Below the pieces are notes generated by a model, which saw only the letters and a list, made by a program, of their open reading frames with translations, made no database searches and was not told the DNA's origin. The position numbers were made by a program, and so were the translations under genes. Below are positions 21,157 through 32,437 of a stretch of 64,000 nucleotides of DNA, one piece after another. This stretch comes from Pomphorhynchus laevis (Eukaryota > Acanthocephala > Palaeacanthocephala > Echinorhynchida > Pomphorhynchidae): assembly GCA_012934845.2 (NCBI GenBank), contig WNNJ02000219.1:110755-174754 (forward strand), read 5' to 3'. Numbering within the stretch: the first letter of the stretch is position 1; each line of letters begins with the position of its first letter.

Positions 21157-22105
21157 GGTGCAAGCGACGGTGTGGGTGAGACTTGAAGGGCAAGAGAATA
21201 TCGAGAGTGGATGTGAGTTCAGAGTCGAAAAGAAAGGCGAGATCGTGAGGAGATGAATATGTTATTGTGGGTAATGATAGAGACGATTTGAGTAAGGCAG
21301 AGCGGAGAAGGGAGAGGTCAAGATTTCTCCAAGGGCGACGTAGGATTGTAGGTGTGTGAGGAGGGGTGTGGTTGCGAGCGAGATCAAGGGTGATAAGAAA
21401 GTGATCGGATAGACCAGGATCAGAGATGGACAGTGAGGTGTGGGCAGCAAAATGATCGGGGACAGCGATGATGTCGAGTGCCCCGCCAAGTATATGTGTG
21501 GGGGCAGTGGAGATTAGTTTGTAATTGTAGTTGGATAGAATGTTGATGAAGCGGATGGAATCTGTGGAAGAGGGGCGGTCTAGGCGGATATTGAAGTCGC
21601 CTAGAACGAGTGAAGGGATTGAGGACAAAGAACAATGAGAAAGGAGGTCAGCGAGTTCGGTAAAAAATAAGGCTGTAGGAGCTGATGAACCAGGACGGTA
21701 TACAATGGCGAGATCTAGAGTGATCGGGTTAGAATAACGACTAGTGAGCAATTCAAAAGAGCAAGGACTGAAAGGGGGATTGATTTTGCGAAGAGACGCT
21801 GGGTGACGCGCGAATGCGACGATGCCGCCATGATTAGAGGATTTGGAAGGGCATGAGCTGAGGAGGCGGGTGGATTCGACTAGGGAGCAACCGGCAGAGA
21901 GCAGACGGCGAATGGAAAGGTCGTCGGAATCTGAGTGCCAGGATTCGGTGAGGCAGAAGAGATCGATGGATTGCTTGGTGAATAGGTTGAGGATAAGATC
22001 GGATTTATTGAGAATAGATCTAGTGTTGAGGAGACCGAGGCGGAAACCGTGTGCTGTGGCGAAAGAGACTAGTGGAGAAGACACATAGGAGAGATGGAGC
22101 GCCAT
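20933..22105 (-). pseudogene. Family A ORF2, AP-type endonuclease domain
   Basis: The 390-codon frame starts at the likely ORF2 Met (MALHLSYVSSPLVSFA). It contains the endonuclease signatures: GLLNTRSILNKSDL (Asn), CLTESWHSDSDDL (Glu), LAIVYRPGSSAP (Tyr), LVLGDFNIRLDRP (Asp and Asn) and DPGLSDHFLITLDL (Ser-Asp-His). All expected catalytic residues are visible, so this domain looks intact. It continues through the basic linker to FWQHKIITSFNSKTL. Its role would be to nick the target and prime reverse transcription. Confidence 0.85.
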
Positions 22106-22357
22106 CGAATTTTTGGACGGGTGTGGACAACTTGAAAATTTCCGTCTATGTTTCGGATGGCGAGTGATGTTTCGCCGTTTTCCTCGCGACGGCGTTTTTC
22201 GATGCGGGCTGAAGAGATTTGAGCGATTTCGGAAGGGGCGCGATCGGGGAAAATTCGAGTGGTTGAAGATGATATGAGTTTGAATCGTTGAGAGAAGACA
22301 GAAGACGCGTGAGAGCGATGCTTGAAAACAATTTTTAGGAGAGGGGGCTGGGAAGGA

Positions 22358-23257
22358 TTAGATTGAGATGATTTGTTTAGAGTCTAAACAAATCATTTCT
22401 CCTGTCGCATTCATCCGTCTAAACTTTAGACGGATGAATGCGACAGGAGAAATGTCCTTGAAAAAGGATGGTTTATCCGCAGGAACAATAGACGAGAGGA
22501 TGGATCTGAAGGCGGAAACATCGTGGTCCAGACGTGCTTGTGGAGATAAGGAGTTAGAAGGCGTGATATTAGTAACAATGACGCAACGATCGCGAGAAGC
22601 AAAGCGCTTCCGTAAAGGAGGACGACTGACGTGAGTAGGTGAGATCACGATATAAGAGCTGGCAGTTGATGATTTGGAGGGATTTGGTTTGACGACGGGA
22701 TACATAGAGGATAATGATAATAAAGAGGGTGGCAAGCGATGTGAGGAAAGGTTATGAGTGGAAGGATAGTGGAGGTTGGTGGAGGTGATTTTGATTGATG
22801 GATGCAAGTTATTGAGAAACGAGACAGGAAGGACGGGACGTGGGGTGTCGGGGAGTGAAAATACATTAGTTGTAACAATTTGCGGCTCCGTCACTGTATC
22901 GGTAGATTTATCATAAACTTGACAAAATCCATCTTGCTGCGATACAATTTGCGGCTCCTTTACGGTCTCAGTAGATTTATCAGAAATTTGAGAAATTCGA
23001 TCATGCTGCGTTGTCATTTCCAATTGGTCTAAGCGTTTTATTAACAAGTTGATTTGTTTCGCCGCACATAATCCGCAGTAGAACGGTGGCCCGCCACAAG
23101 TTTCCTGACCCAAAGCACAATTATGTGTTACTGATGTCCAGATTTGACAGCCGCTAGCGGAGCATTCCACTTGTATGTTCTCGAGCTTGCCGGTTTTATC
23201 GGTATCAACAGAGATTGCTCGCTTGGCTTTTGGTAGATTTTTCTTCTTGGCTCCCAT
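22358..23257 (-). pseudogene. Family A ORF1, zinc-motif and RRM-like protein
   Basis: The 299-codon frame starts MGAKKKNLPKAKRAIS. Near residues 32-85 it has a Cys-rich module (VECSASGCQIWTS, then PPFYCGLCAAK), which resembles the second half of a PHD finger. A Ser/Pro/Thr-rich stretch follows, then an RRM-like start (DRCVIVTNITPSNSLSPQAR). The natural reading breaks at DISPVAFIRL, where a local inverted duplication (22371-22455) has been inserted. Sequence homologous to the ORF1 C-terminus continues to about 22110 in another frame. It would be the RNA-binding partner of ORF2. Confidence 0.75.
22371..22455. repeat. Fold-back duplication inside LINE ORF1
   Basis: Two adjacent palindromes lie here: gatttgtttaga against tctaaacaaatc (22371-22395), and a roughly 30-bp perfect inverted repeat, arms catttctcctgtcgcattca plus ccgtctaaa (about 22394-22454). 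Both are made of the element's own local sequence read forwards and backwards. Confidence 0.8.
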
Positions 23258-23379
23258 TAACTGTAGGTTGCGATAGTTTACAATTTTTAAAACTGCGCTC
23301 CTTGTTGTGTGTTTAAGCTGTTTAAATTTTTTGTTTGTGTATTTATGCTGTTAAAATTTTTCGTTGAGCAAAGCGAGTC

Positions 23380-24875
23380 GATCTGAATCTGATTGTATGT
23401 TTATTAGAAACCAAAATTTTTTTAATGTAGTTACTAATTGTAATAAATTTGCTAATTTCAAGAAAGCCGTTATCTCACCTCTTTAGTATTCAATGTCCCA
23501 ACCTTATATTGTTGGAATAAAGGCAACGTAGGGTTTCTTTCAATAAAGTTGCTTTCAATATTATGCGCTCACATGTATCTATGCTCAATTCGAAATAGAC
23601 TAAAACACCCAGTATGTGTGGATGCGCCCTACGATCTCGTCTGGTAAAACGTGATCGCGCTTTTCGGGATTTCAGAAAAGCGCGATCGGAATATGTTAAT
23701 ATGTTATTCTCATCATACAAGATTATTAGAAATATAGGCACTTCACTCAATCGGAGTAACCGTCAGACCTATGTTACTCATATGTGTAAGTCTATTAACT
23801 GGAATTCTCGTAATGTATTTAGTTTTATTCATGGTAGGAGAAATTATCCACGTGATTAGTTTAGCTCAATAAACTCATAGAGGAATTAAATCAATAAAGC
23901 GAATGAAATTACAGATGAATTTACAAATCACTTTGTAGTTTCTAATGTATTTCATTTAGATGCGTCCGATCAGACACTATCACATGGCATTATATGTTCC
24001 AGGGTATAATTCTCTGTTCTGGATGTATTTAATAAGCTTAACAAATCGAGACCATCGACTATTTATGGTCCTGATAATATTCAATCGATCGTATTGAAGA
24101 AGCTTCGTCGATATTGTGATTTCCGATTTTAGATCATCTTTCGGTGTTCTACCGATTCAGGCATTCTACCATTTACTTATAAAGTAGACAACATCATAAG
24201 CTATAGCTCTTTATAAGTTGCATCAAAATTGAGCAAAAAACGAAAAATAACAATGATAGATAGTATTTAAATGTGTTTTAGACGATGTCATTTAGTAAAA
24301 GGTCGTTATCCAGAATTGCTTTAAAAGTGTAAATAGGTACTGAAAGGACTTCGACGCTTCTAAATTTGTTCCAGTTTAGCGGCGCGGTTATTTAAGCTCC
24401 TGGCGTTTTATGGTGCATTATAGTCAATTTCAGGATCATGAAATGTTCCCTGAGGAACGGGTAGAAAAAAATCATCATTAGGCCATTTTTCAAGAAATGC
24501 TTCATATCTCCTGCTGGGAATTTTAGACAAGTGAGTTTGACCTGTAAGGAATACAAGATCCTGGAAAAGTTAATTTCGCGTTCTCTAACATCGTACCTAG
24601 AAAATTATAATATTCTGAACATTCATTAATATGGTTTCAGATATAGATGGTCCGCTATTAATTTAATTAGCATACGGATCAGCTGATGTGATTCTTTAAA
24701 AGATGAAAATGGTGTTGGAGATCTGTTTTTAGATTTATCGAAGACCATCGACAGGGTTAATCATAACATTTTAATCAATAAATTATTTGATATGGGCGAT
24801 GGCTTAATTGCTTTTTCCAAGATAGGCTATTTGCTGTAAAAGTTAAAAACACTTTGTATCGTTGGCGACAGTTCA
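23380..24875 (+). mobile_element. Degraded Jockey-group LINE fragment
   Basis: An 81-codon frame at 23614-23859 has the endonuclease-RT linker style (RLVKRDRAFRDFRKARSEYV). Farther on, fingers-type remnants (KSIIRPFFKKC near 24460-24510, KILEKLISRSL near 24550) and an A-motif remnant (GDLFLDLSKTIDRVNHNIL, 24720-24770) can be read across frames. The B and C motifs are missing. The copy ends at the junction with a family A fragment near 24880. Confidence 0.6.
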
Positions 24876-24879
24876 CATG

Positions 24880-25374
24880 CCTCCTAAGTACTCCCCCAAC
24901 CTTTTAAACTTCTTACCACTTCATTTACATATCGTATCTTTCCTGATCGCTCCCCTTCTGATATTGCCCAGCTCAATTTAGCTCGCATTGATAAACATCG
25001 ACGTGAAACAAACGGCAAGTCATCATTATCAATCCGTCAAATCAACGAAAAATTTCACGGGGTACCCACGAGAACAAAAGTTTGATGGCGTCCCGTCTCT
25101 CCCCTCTCTTATTTGCTAGTCGATATCGCTTCTGAACATACTTTTCGTCTTAATATTTTCAACACTCGCTTCATTCTTCATAAAGCTGATCTGCCCTTGA
25201 TATCTTTGATCAATTATCTATCGATATTCTCTGCATTACCGAATTATGGCACTGACTCTGACGATCTTGATACTCATCGTATATGTCACTCTGGTTGTTC
25301 TCTAGTCAAATCATCTCCACCAATTTTCTCTCTGACATCTACTGCTTCTGACCATGGCTGTATTATTATTAAAT
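24880..25374 (+). mobile_element. Family A LINE, subfamily b, ORF1/ORF2 junction fragment
   Basis: The left part encodes the end of ORF1 (compare 54012-54254 on the minus strand). At 25113-25380 the start of the ORF2 endonuclease can be read (FRLNIFNTRFILHKADL and CHSGCSLVKSSPPIF). It stops abruptly after DHGC at about 25374, where the TAA-rich tail of the neighbouring minus-strand LINE begins. That LINE therefore probably inserted here. Confidence 0.7.
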
Positions 25375-28155
25375 ACAACAGCAGCAAAAGAGCGTAGAGC
25401 TCGTACAGGCTGGGTACAGGGTAAAAAAACAAATATCAATGAAAATCAGATTGTTCTAAGTTAGTAAATTCTTAGACTTCTCTTGAAGGACAAAATACTG
25501 GAGGCCGAAACCACTTGACTTAATAGCTTATTCCAGCTTTTCCACGTTCGGTTGACAATTGTGTTAAATCTTCTTCGTGGACGAATATGGGTCTTTAACG
25601 TGAGGTGATGTCCCCTCAATCTGTTTGAATTTCGAAGTTCGAACAGTTTATGACAAATATGTTCCCTCTGCCCTTTTTGAACATTAAGCGTTGTCCACAC
25701 AAACATCAAATCAGATGACTTTAAAGATTTCTTCACTGTGGTCACACCAAGTGCGTGGAGTCGAAAAATGAATGAGAGCTTGCGTTGGCTGGGTACAAGA
25801 TGTGTGGTCTTGCGTAATATGGATTCGGACAGGTTCATCTCTGTCGTAGTTTGAGGGTGGCAGGCAGGTGTGTATCTCATTAAAGATAAGACATAAGCAT
25901 TGTAAATTAACTTAAAACTGGATGCGTCAAGCTGGCCAATTGTCCTTCTAATAAGTCCTAAAATTCGACGGCATTTAATAACTGTGTGACTGGTATGTGG
26001 GATGGTCGATAAGCTTCTATTTACGATCACTCCAAGGTCTTGAAATTGGGGAACTGTTTCAATTTCTCTTCCGTCAATGGTATATGACGAATTGATGTGT
26101 AGATGTCCGATGGGCATATGTTTTGACTTATCGGGGTTTAATACCAGTCCCCGTTGATTACACCATACCTTAATATTATCAATGTCTCTCTGAAGTATCA
26201 TTAAATCTCGGCTATCGATTATTGGTCGCCAAATTTTCAAGTCGTCGGCATATAAACCACATGGACTCGAAATAGCTGTAGTAAGCTCGTTGATGTAAAT
26301 AATGAAGAGCAATGGACTGAGTACCGATCCCTGAGAAACACCGCGTCCAGGAGTTCTTGTCTTTGACATATGTTTATTGGCCAATACAGTAATCTTCCGA
26401 TTTTTAAGGAAGGAGTTAATCCAATTTAGGAGGGTTCCTCTGATGCCGTACTGTTCCAGCGTAATAAGGAGAATATCATAGTATATCCGATCAAATGCTT
26501 TGCTGAGGTCGAAAAACAAAACATCAACACTAACTCCAGCCTCGGCATATCTGGTCCAATCCCTTCTCGCAAGTACGAGGTTTGTGACAGTAGATCTTCC
26601 TGGGCGGAAACCATGCTTGTTGTCGCAGAGTACTTAGTTCCCTTCTAGGTGCCCGATGATTCGTTTAAAAAGCAGTTTCTCTAGCACTTTACAAGCAACG
26701 CAGGTAAGGCTTATTGGCCGATAGTTGCTTGCTAGATTACGATCGCCTTTTTTGTAAAGAGGTCGGATTATAGAACATTTCCAATCTGATGGTATACAGC
26801 CTGTTGACAAGGAGTAATCGAATATGGTGTGTAAAGGTTCATATATTACTGGTGCAAGTTCTCGAAGAAGAATTGGATGAATATTGTCTGGTCCTGCCGC
26901 AATTGATCGTGGTAGCTTTAGAAGTTCGTTAAGTACCTCAAATTTATCAAATGGAGTAAATTCTTAACACGGATATTGAGCTGTGGAGCCTCGGGGGCAA
27001 TACTGACAGGTAGGACTTTCTAGCGTGAATTGATCCAGGAAAATATTTGCAATTGCTTTGTCATCAAATGTGAGCTCACCGGTTTCCATAAATATAGAGT
27101 TGATCTCAGGCGTAGTTGATTTAAATGAGCTGATATGTTTGAACAATTTACTGGGATATCTTTTTGATGATCGACAAAGATTGGAAATGAAGCACATGCG
27201 TTTCTGACGTTTGAGTGCCGTTACTTGATTTCGTAATTCCTTGTAATCGGTCCAAGAACAATTCCCTTCTTTGAATTTTTTGTAAATTGTCTCTTGTCTT
27301 AATCATTTATTTAATCTGCGAGTCAAACCAAATGGGAGTTTTGTGGGATGTGCGCTGACGTTTTAAAGTGGAGAAGTAATTTAGAGCATTGATCAAGGTA
27401 GATTTGAAATTTTCCCAGCACTGATCTATGCCAATTACATATGGATTAGTCCATTGAGTGTTTCGAATAGCTTGCGTCATACTTGCGAAATTCGCTTTGA
27501 AGGGACTCAATTCGGATTTTACCGACGGGGTTGTTTTAAAGAGACTTACAGAAAGCGCCAGCCTAATGACACAATGATCACTGTGGCCAATAGAAGGGCT
27601 GAGAGAGATTTCATCAATTGTGGGTTCCCTCGTGGTAAGCAGAGGTCTAAAATGGCAGATGATTGCTTACTCCTTCTAATGGGTTCGTGGATATGCTGTG
27701 TTAGATTGAGATCGTTGAACGTATCAAGGAGATTGGATGATTCAACAGCACAACCATGTGTTGAAGTATATAGGTCCCAATTGACATAAGGCATATTGAA
27801 GTATCCTAGGATAATAATCGGTGATAAGCTTGTTAGGTGATGTCGTAAAGAGATTCCAATCTTTTCAGTTGCGGAGCGCGGAGAGCGGTAAAATAAACCA
27901 ATTTTTAGTTTCTGTCTCTCAGGAGAAGATACTGTTGCCCACAGATATTCGTTGTATGAATCATATGATACAATGCTTTGCTCGATAATGGTTAACGATT
28001 GGTTGACGTATAATATAACTCCACATCCTTTTGAGGCGCTTCGATCCGATCGTATAACAAAGTAGTCTGAGATTGAGATTTCATTATCGGCTATATCGTT
28101 GTTAAGCCAGGTTTCGCTCAATGCTATAATGTTTTGGTTCATTGTATTAACATTA
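25375..28155 (-). mobile_element. Jockey/CR1-group LINE, 5'-truncated (family C relative)
   Basis: The minus strand carries an endonuclease (27546-28208: IALSETWLNNDIADNE, IGLFYRSPRSATE, IILGYFNMPYVNWDLY), linker and fingers in broken frames, and an RT (25461-26519). In the endonuclease the usual GDFN reads GYFN, so the catalytic Asp is lost. The 3' tail is TAATAAT-like at about 25374. At 28155 it is truncated and joined directly to a plus-strand family A copy. Confidence 0.8.
25461..26519 (-). pseudogene. LINE ORF2, RT palm to C-terminus
   Basis: This is an open stretch of 352 codons. The A motif is MFFDLSKAFDRIYYDIL, the B motif GRGVSQGSVLSPLLFIIYIN (with S for the usual P), and the C motif GLYADDLKIWRPI keeps both Asps. 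Then come GLVLNPDKSKHMPIG and the C-terminal RLRGHHLTLKTHIRPRRRFN and WKSWNKLLSQVVSAS. The protein resembles family C (33903-36869) and the fragment at 61351-61620. The upstream fingers lie in other frames, so the gene is dead, though this domain is well kept. Confidence 0.8.
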
Positions 28156-29634
28156 ATTCCCTTCACACTGGAAATCCGCAATCGTTTCGTCCCATCCTTA
28201 AGAAACAATAGCTCGACCCCTCCCTTCCTTCTAGCGATCGCCCAATTTCACTACTCCCTACTCTTTCTAAGCTCTTAGAACGCCTAATCTTAATACAAAT
28301 TAACGCTTATCTCTTCTCATCCAATCTGTAACCTTCTTTCCAATCCGCTTTCCGCTCTAATCACTCCACAGAAATCGCATGCATAAAAGTGTACAACGAC
28401 TTACTCATTTCTCGAGACAAGTATCTATATAGTGTTCTCATCTCCCTCGACCTCTCCTCAGCATTCGACATTGTCGACCACTCCGTCCTCCTTTCTCGCC
28501 TTCGTTATGATTACGGCTTTTCTTCCTCCTCCGTAGCATGGTTCGCCTCATATCTATCCGACCGTTCCTTTCGCGTCTGTTCTAATTAATCATCATCACC
28601 ACCTCCCATCCCTATTTTTTGCAGAGTCACACAAGGTTCAGTGATTTTCTAGGTCCCCTGATTTTCTCTCTTCTGCTTGGCGATCTCTCTCCGTTTATCA
28701 AAACTTACTCCTTTGACGTCATGCAATACGCCGATGACATTCAATCTATGCTCATGCACCCGCACATCGCATACACGATATCGGCATTTCTGCCTCCAAC
28801 TGTCTTTCTTCTATCTACAAACGTCTCTCCAATCTCCATCTCGTTCTAAACCCCGAAAAGTCCAAAATAATGTGGATCCTCCCCCGTAAACCAAACATAT
28901 CTCCTCCCATTGTATATTTTGCCTCATCGACCATCCCCATAGTCCACAATCTCACTTTCTTAGGCTTCCATTTCGATGATCACCTTTCGCTTAAACCCTT
29001 CGTCCGTTACAAGGTCCGCTCATCTAACTTAATTATTCGTGACATCCGCGGTATCCGCCCCTTATCGACTTCCGTTCTTGTATGTCTCTTTCATCGCTTC
29101 TTTTCCCTAAAATCGATTACTGCCTTAGCCTTTTCGCCAATTCTCCAAAATCCATAATCCTACCCCTACAACGAATAATCAACACCGCCGTTCGAGTGCT
29201 CTTTCGTCTCCGTCGCTTCGACCACACATCCACATATTTTGCCCAACTCTCCAGGCCCACCATCTACATCCGCATCAAACTCCGCCTTCTTCTCGTTAAT
29301 TTTCGTCTCATCGCTATCGGCTCCCCATCGTTCATCAACCTTCCTTTATTAGACGATACTCGCCCCACCTCGCTATCGCTTCGTTCCTGTCATACCCTCT
29401 TACTCCACGTTCCTAATTACTCCAACAACTACGGTCTCCGATCTTTCCTCATCGCCGCCTCACTCGCCTGGAATCAACTCCTTATCGACGTGCGCCGCGC
29501 CCCCTCCTTTATCACATTCAAACACCTCTTCCGTTCACACCTTCTCGACACCTGATTCACAGTCTTGTTTTGTTGTGGTCATGTAAGCGTACGCTGGCAC
29601 GCATTTGCCACGTTAAAATAAATCCTTTTTTAAC
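28156..29634 (+). mobile_element. Family A LINE, subfamily a, 5'-truncated copy
   Basis: It begins in the RT fingers (ttcacactggaaatccgcaa) and runs through the A motif (28436-28480, SVLISLDLSSAFDIVDH), a damaged B motif near 28630, the catalytic region VMQYADDIQSM (28720-28750) and the C-terminus (29082-29555, SPKSIILPLQRIINTAVRVL). The 3' hairpin is at 29587-29602 (gcgtac gctg gcacgc), and the tail is aaaataaatccttttttaa. Several frameshifts split the palm. The copy is close in sequence to 43530-46136. Confidence 0.85.
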
Positions 29635-32105
29635 GACACTCTCTGCATTACCGAATCCTGGCACTCTGACTCTGACGATCTTGTTATTCATCGTCTATGT
29701 CACTATGGTTGTTCTCTTGTTAAATCAGCTCGTTTAATTTTCTCTTCCACATCTACTGCTTCTAACCATGGCGATATTGTTGCCATTGCTCGCACTTAGG
29801 TGAGAGCAATGGTAAAGTCACTCTCGGCGACTTTAACATTCATCGTGATCGCCCGGCTGACTCTGACTCTATCAATTTCACAAATCTTTTTTCTGATTTT
29901 AGCTATAAATTATTTTCAACAAACCCAACTCACAATCTCGGCGGTCCTCTCGACATCATTGCAGTTCCCAACTGCTTCAATAACTATACCTCCTTATCAG
30001 TTACTGATCCTGGTTTGTCCGATCATTTCCTTGTCACTCTTACTTGTACACATCCTCCCTCTCCGCCTCAAACATTAGCTATTACCAGTCGACACTGGAA
30101 ACTTCTCGATATCCCTATTCTCTGTTCAGCTTTACTTAATTCTTCACTCTTTTTTATTTCAACTTTACTATATTTCTCCTGATGATCTCTGCATTCTGTT
30201 TAATTCAAAACGTACGACTATCCTCAATCACCTTATGCCCATTCGACCCCGACATTTGCAGCACTTACCTAATGCTCGCTGATTCGATTCCGACTGTAGT
30301 CTTTCTATGTGTCGACCCCATCACTATTTTCGTGTGTTTAATAGCTTTCTTAAACGTTCTCCAAACTCACTCACTCCCATAATGCATACTTCTTAAATTT
30401 TTATCTAACCTTCTCATATTATTCTTATGTGTACTAAACGTACTCTCAATTGACAAAATCAACTCGAGTCATCTTCCAACTCTAAATTTCATTGTAAAAT
30501 ATTTAATTCTTTTAGGATCATCTACCCCCTGTAACATAAATACTGATGAATTTTCTTCTTTTCTACAATCTAAGCTATCAAATTTATTGTCCCTTCTACC
30601 CATATGTCCTTTAATAATACAAATTTATATAATGTGGCAAATGCGTACAAGCTGCACGCTTACAAGTCCACAAACAAAAATGAAAAAGTCAAGCAGATAA
30701 ATTGTTTAAATGGGATCGGATTTGTCGTTTGAAGCACTGCAGGGAAGTTGATTGGCGTATATGAATGGGCAGCTGGTTCCACGATAGAGGAGCAGCCACC
30801 AGGAAGGAGCGGAGTCCAAAAGAGGTAGAGTAGTTTGGGACATGTAAAAGAAGGGAATTACAGGAACGCAAGGAACGGTAAACAGGACGAGAATTATCAA
30901 GAAATAGAAGGTTGAGAAATGAAGGGGTATGAATAGTTACAAGGCGGAAAGCAACGATAAGAAGACGAATTTGAACACGACTATAAATGGCAGGCCAATC
31001 AAGAGAAACAAGATGGTGGGATGTATGATCAAAACGACGAAGTGTCCTCTTTTCTCTTTAAATACTTTTATCTCAATGATAGTCTAGCTTCTTTCCTTTC
31101 GTTAGTCCGGTTCTTCCGTCATTAAATAGTAAAACCTTTTATTCTGACCCAATTTCCACACCCTTCCTAACCACATTGTTTAACTTATCTATACGCAGCT
31201 GCACATTTATTTCCAACTGGAAATGCGCGACTGTTTGCCCTCTCCTCAAAACGCAATATCTCGTCCCCTCACTATCATATGCGTACCGGCTATCTCATTT
31301 ATCCCAACTCTATCTAATCCCACCTTGTCGTCTTGCTCTCAAGGAGGGATTATCCCAACTGTCCTATCTCAGCTATACAAACTCTCCTACCCAGTAATCC
31401 AATCCATTCTAAACTCCTTAAGCGTATTGTTCTCAAGCAAGTTAAAGAATATCTCTGTTCCTTCAACTTTGCCTCCCTTCCAAGATGCTTTTCGCTCTAA
31501 TCACTCTACTGAAATCGCCTTTCTTAAAGTTTATAAAAACTTACTTATATTGCACGATCAAAAATTATGTAGTGTCATAGTTTCTCTTGATCTATCATCT
31601 GCTTTTGGCGTCGTCGATCACTTGATTCTTCTACATCGTCTTCGTCATGATTATGGCTTCTCTTTACCCACTGTAGCTTGGTTTTCTTCATATCTATCAA
31701 ACCGTAATTTTCGAGTTTGTTCTAACTCTTCGCTTTCCCATCTTTATTCCATCCAGTCCAGTGTTCCACAAGGCTCCGTATTAGGCCCTTTGTTTTTCTC
31801 TCTTCTTCCTGGTGATTTGTCTTCTATTTCTTATACATTTAACTTTTATGTTATGCAATATGCTGATGACATTATCATCTATACTCATGCATCTGCTTAT
31901 CTTATTCATGATCTCATTGTTTTTGCTTCCGACTGTCTTGCCTCGAGTTTCAATCATATTTCTTCCTTTCGTATTTTTCTGAATCATAATAAATCCAAAA
32001 TATTGTCGATCCTTCCTCGACGCCCCGGCTTAGAACTTCCATCCGTATCATTTTATTCTACAATTCTTCATATCGTTGATAATTTCTTTTTCATAATTTC
32101 TTATT
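29635..32105 (+). mobile_element. Family A LINE, subfamily b, interrupted copy
   Basis: It starts in the ORF2 endonuclease (CITESWHSDSDDL near 29640-29685) and continues through the GDFN and SDH regions, linker, fingers and palm. From 31223 to 32110 a 295-codon frame holds IVSLDLSSAFGVVDHLILLH, VPQGSVLGPLFFSLLPGDL and VMQYADDIIIYTH. A minus-strand copy is inserted at 30611-31042: the sequence reads ...cccatatgtcct before it and resumes cttttctctttaaatact after it, which restores the frame PICPLFSLNT. The 3' part breaks off near 32105, inside the D/E region. Confidence 0.8.
30611..31042 (-). mobile_element. Family A subfamily b 3' fragment nested in another copy
   Basis: This 432-bp 5'-truncated LINE end encodes the ORF2 C-terminus (LRSFLVAAPLSWNQLPIHIR, then SLQCFKRQIRSHLNN) on the minus strand. 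It carries the 3' hairpin at 30643-30659 and the tail ...ACATTATATAAATTTGTATT. It sits inside the plus-strand copy 29635-32105 and is flanked by tgtcct at 30605-30610 and 31043-31048. These are a 6-bp target-site duplication. The truncated end is on the 31042 side. Confidence 0.85.
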
Positions 32106-32437
32106 CATAAATTGTGGCAGGTGCGTGTGATTGCACTAATTTCCGTGTTTGACATTATAAGCTAATTGAGTCGGATTTCATTATTAATCTTTCGCGATGC
32201 GTATTTGTTAGAGTAAGGCATACATTTGAAATGTGTCTTATTATTGTAATTCAATATTAATCAAATTTCTTTTTAATTTATTAGATTAACTGATTAATTG
32301 TTTAAATGTCTACATTTTCTGTATACCCATTTATCAATACAATGTCATTCTCTAGTAAGCGTACGAAACCCAGACTGTAAATTTCAGTAAGAATACTGTG
32401 GATTAGTAAATTATTCGGCAAGCTCACAAATCCTTTT
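32106..32437. other. Unidentified insert between two overlapping LINE segments
   Basis: About 330 bp of non-coding sequence, starting attgtggcaggtgcgtgtga, separates two nearly identical stretches of subfamily b RT (31795-32095 and 32440-32740). I recognise no element in it. It may be the filler of a local duplication. Confidence 0.5.

Larger units (their letters stand above)
19128..23300 (-). mobile_element. Family A LINE, subfamily a, nearly full length
   Basis: This is the most complete subfamily a copy. Read right to left it has ORF1 (22358-23257, with continuation to about 22110), the ORF2 endonuclease (20933-22105), fingers (20492-21156) and RT palm to C-terminus (19208-20371). It ends in the 3' hairpin at 19161-19176 and an A-rich tail. 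It has a few frameshifts in ORF2 and a fold-back rearrangement in ORF1. Its clade is the CR1/L2 side of the Jockey superfamily, judged from the AP-type endonuclease, the GVPQGSVLGPLLFSLLLGDL block and the LRSFLVAASLAWNQLPLDVR C-terminus. Confidence 0.85.
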
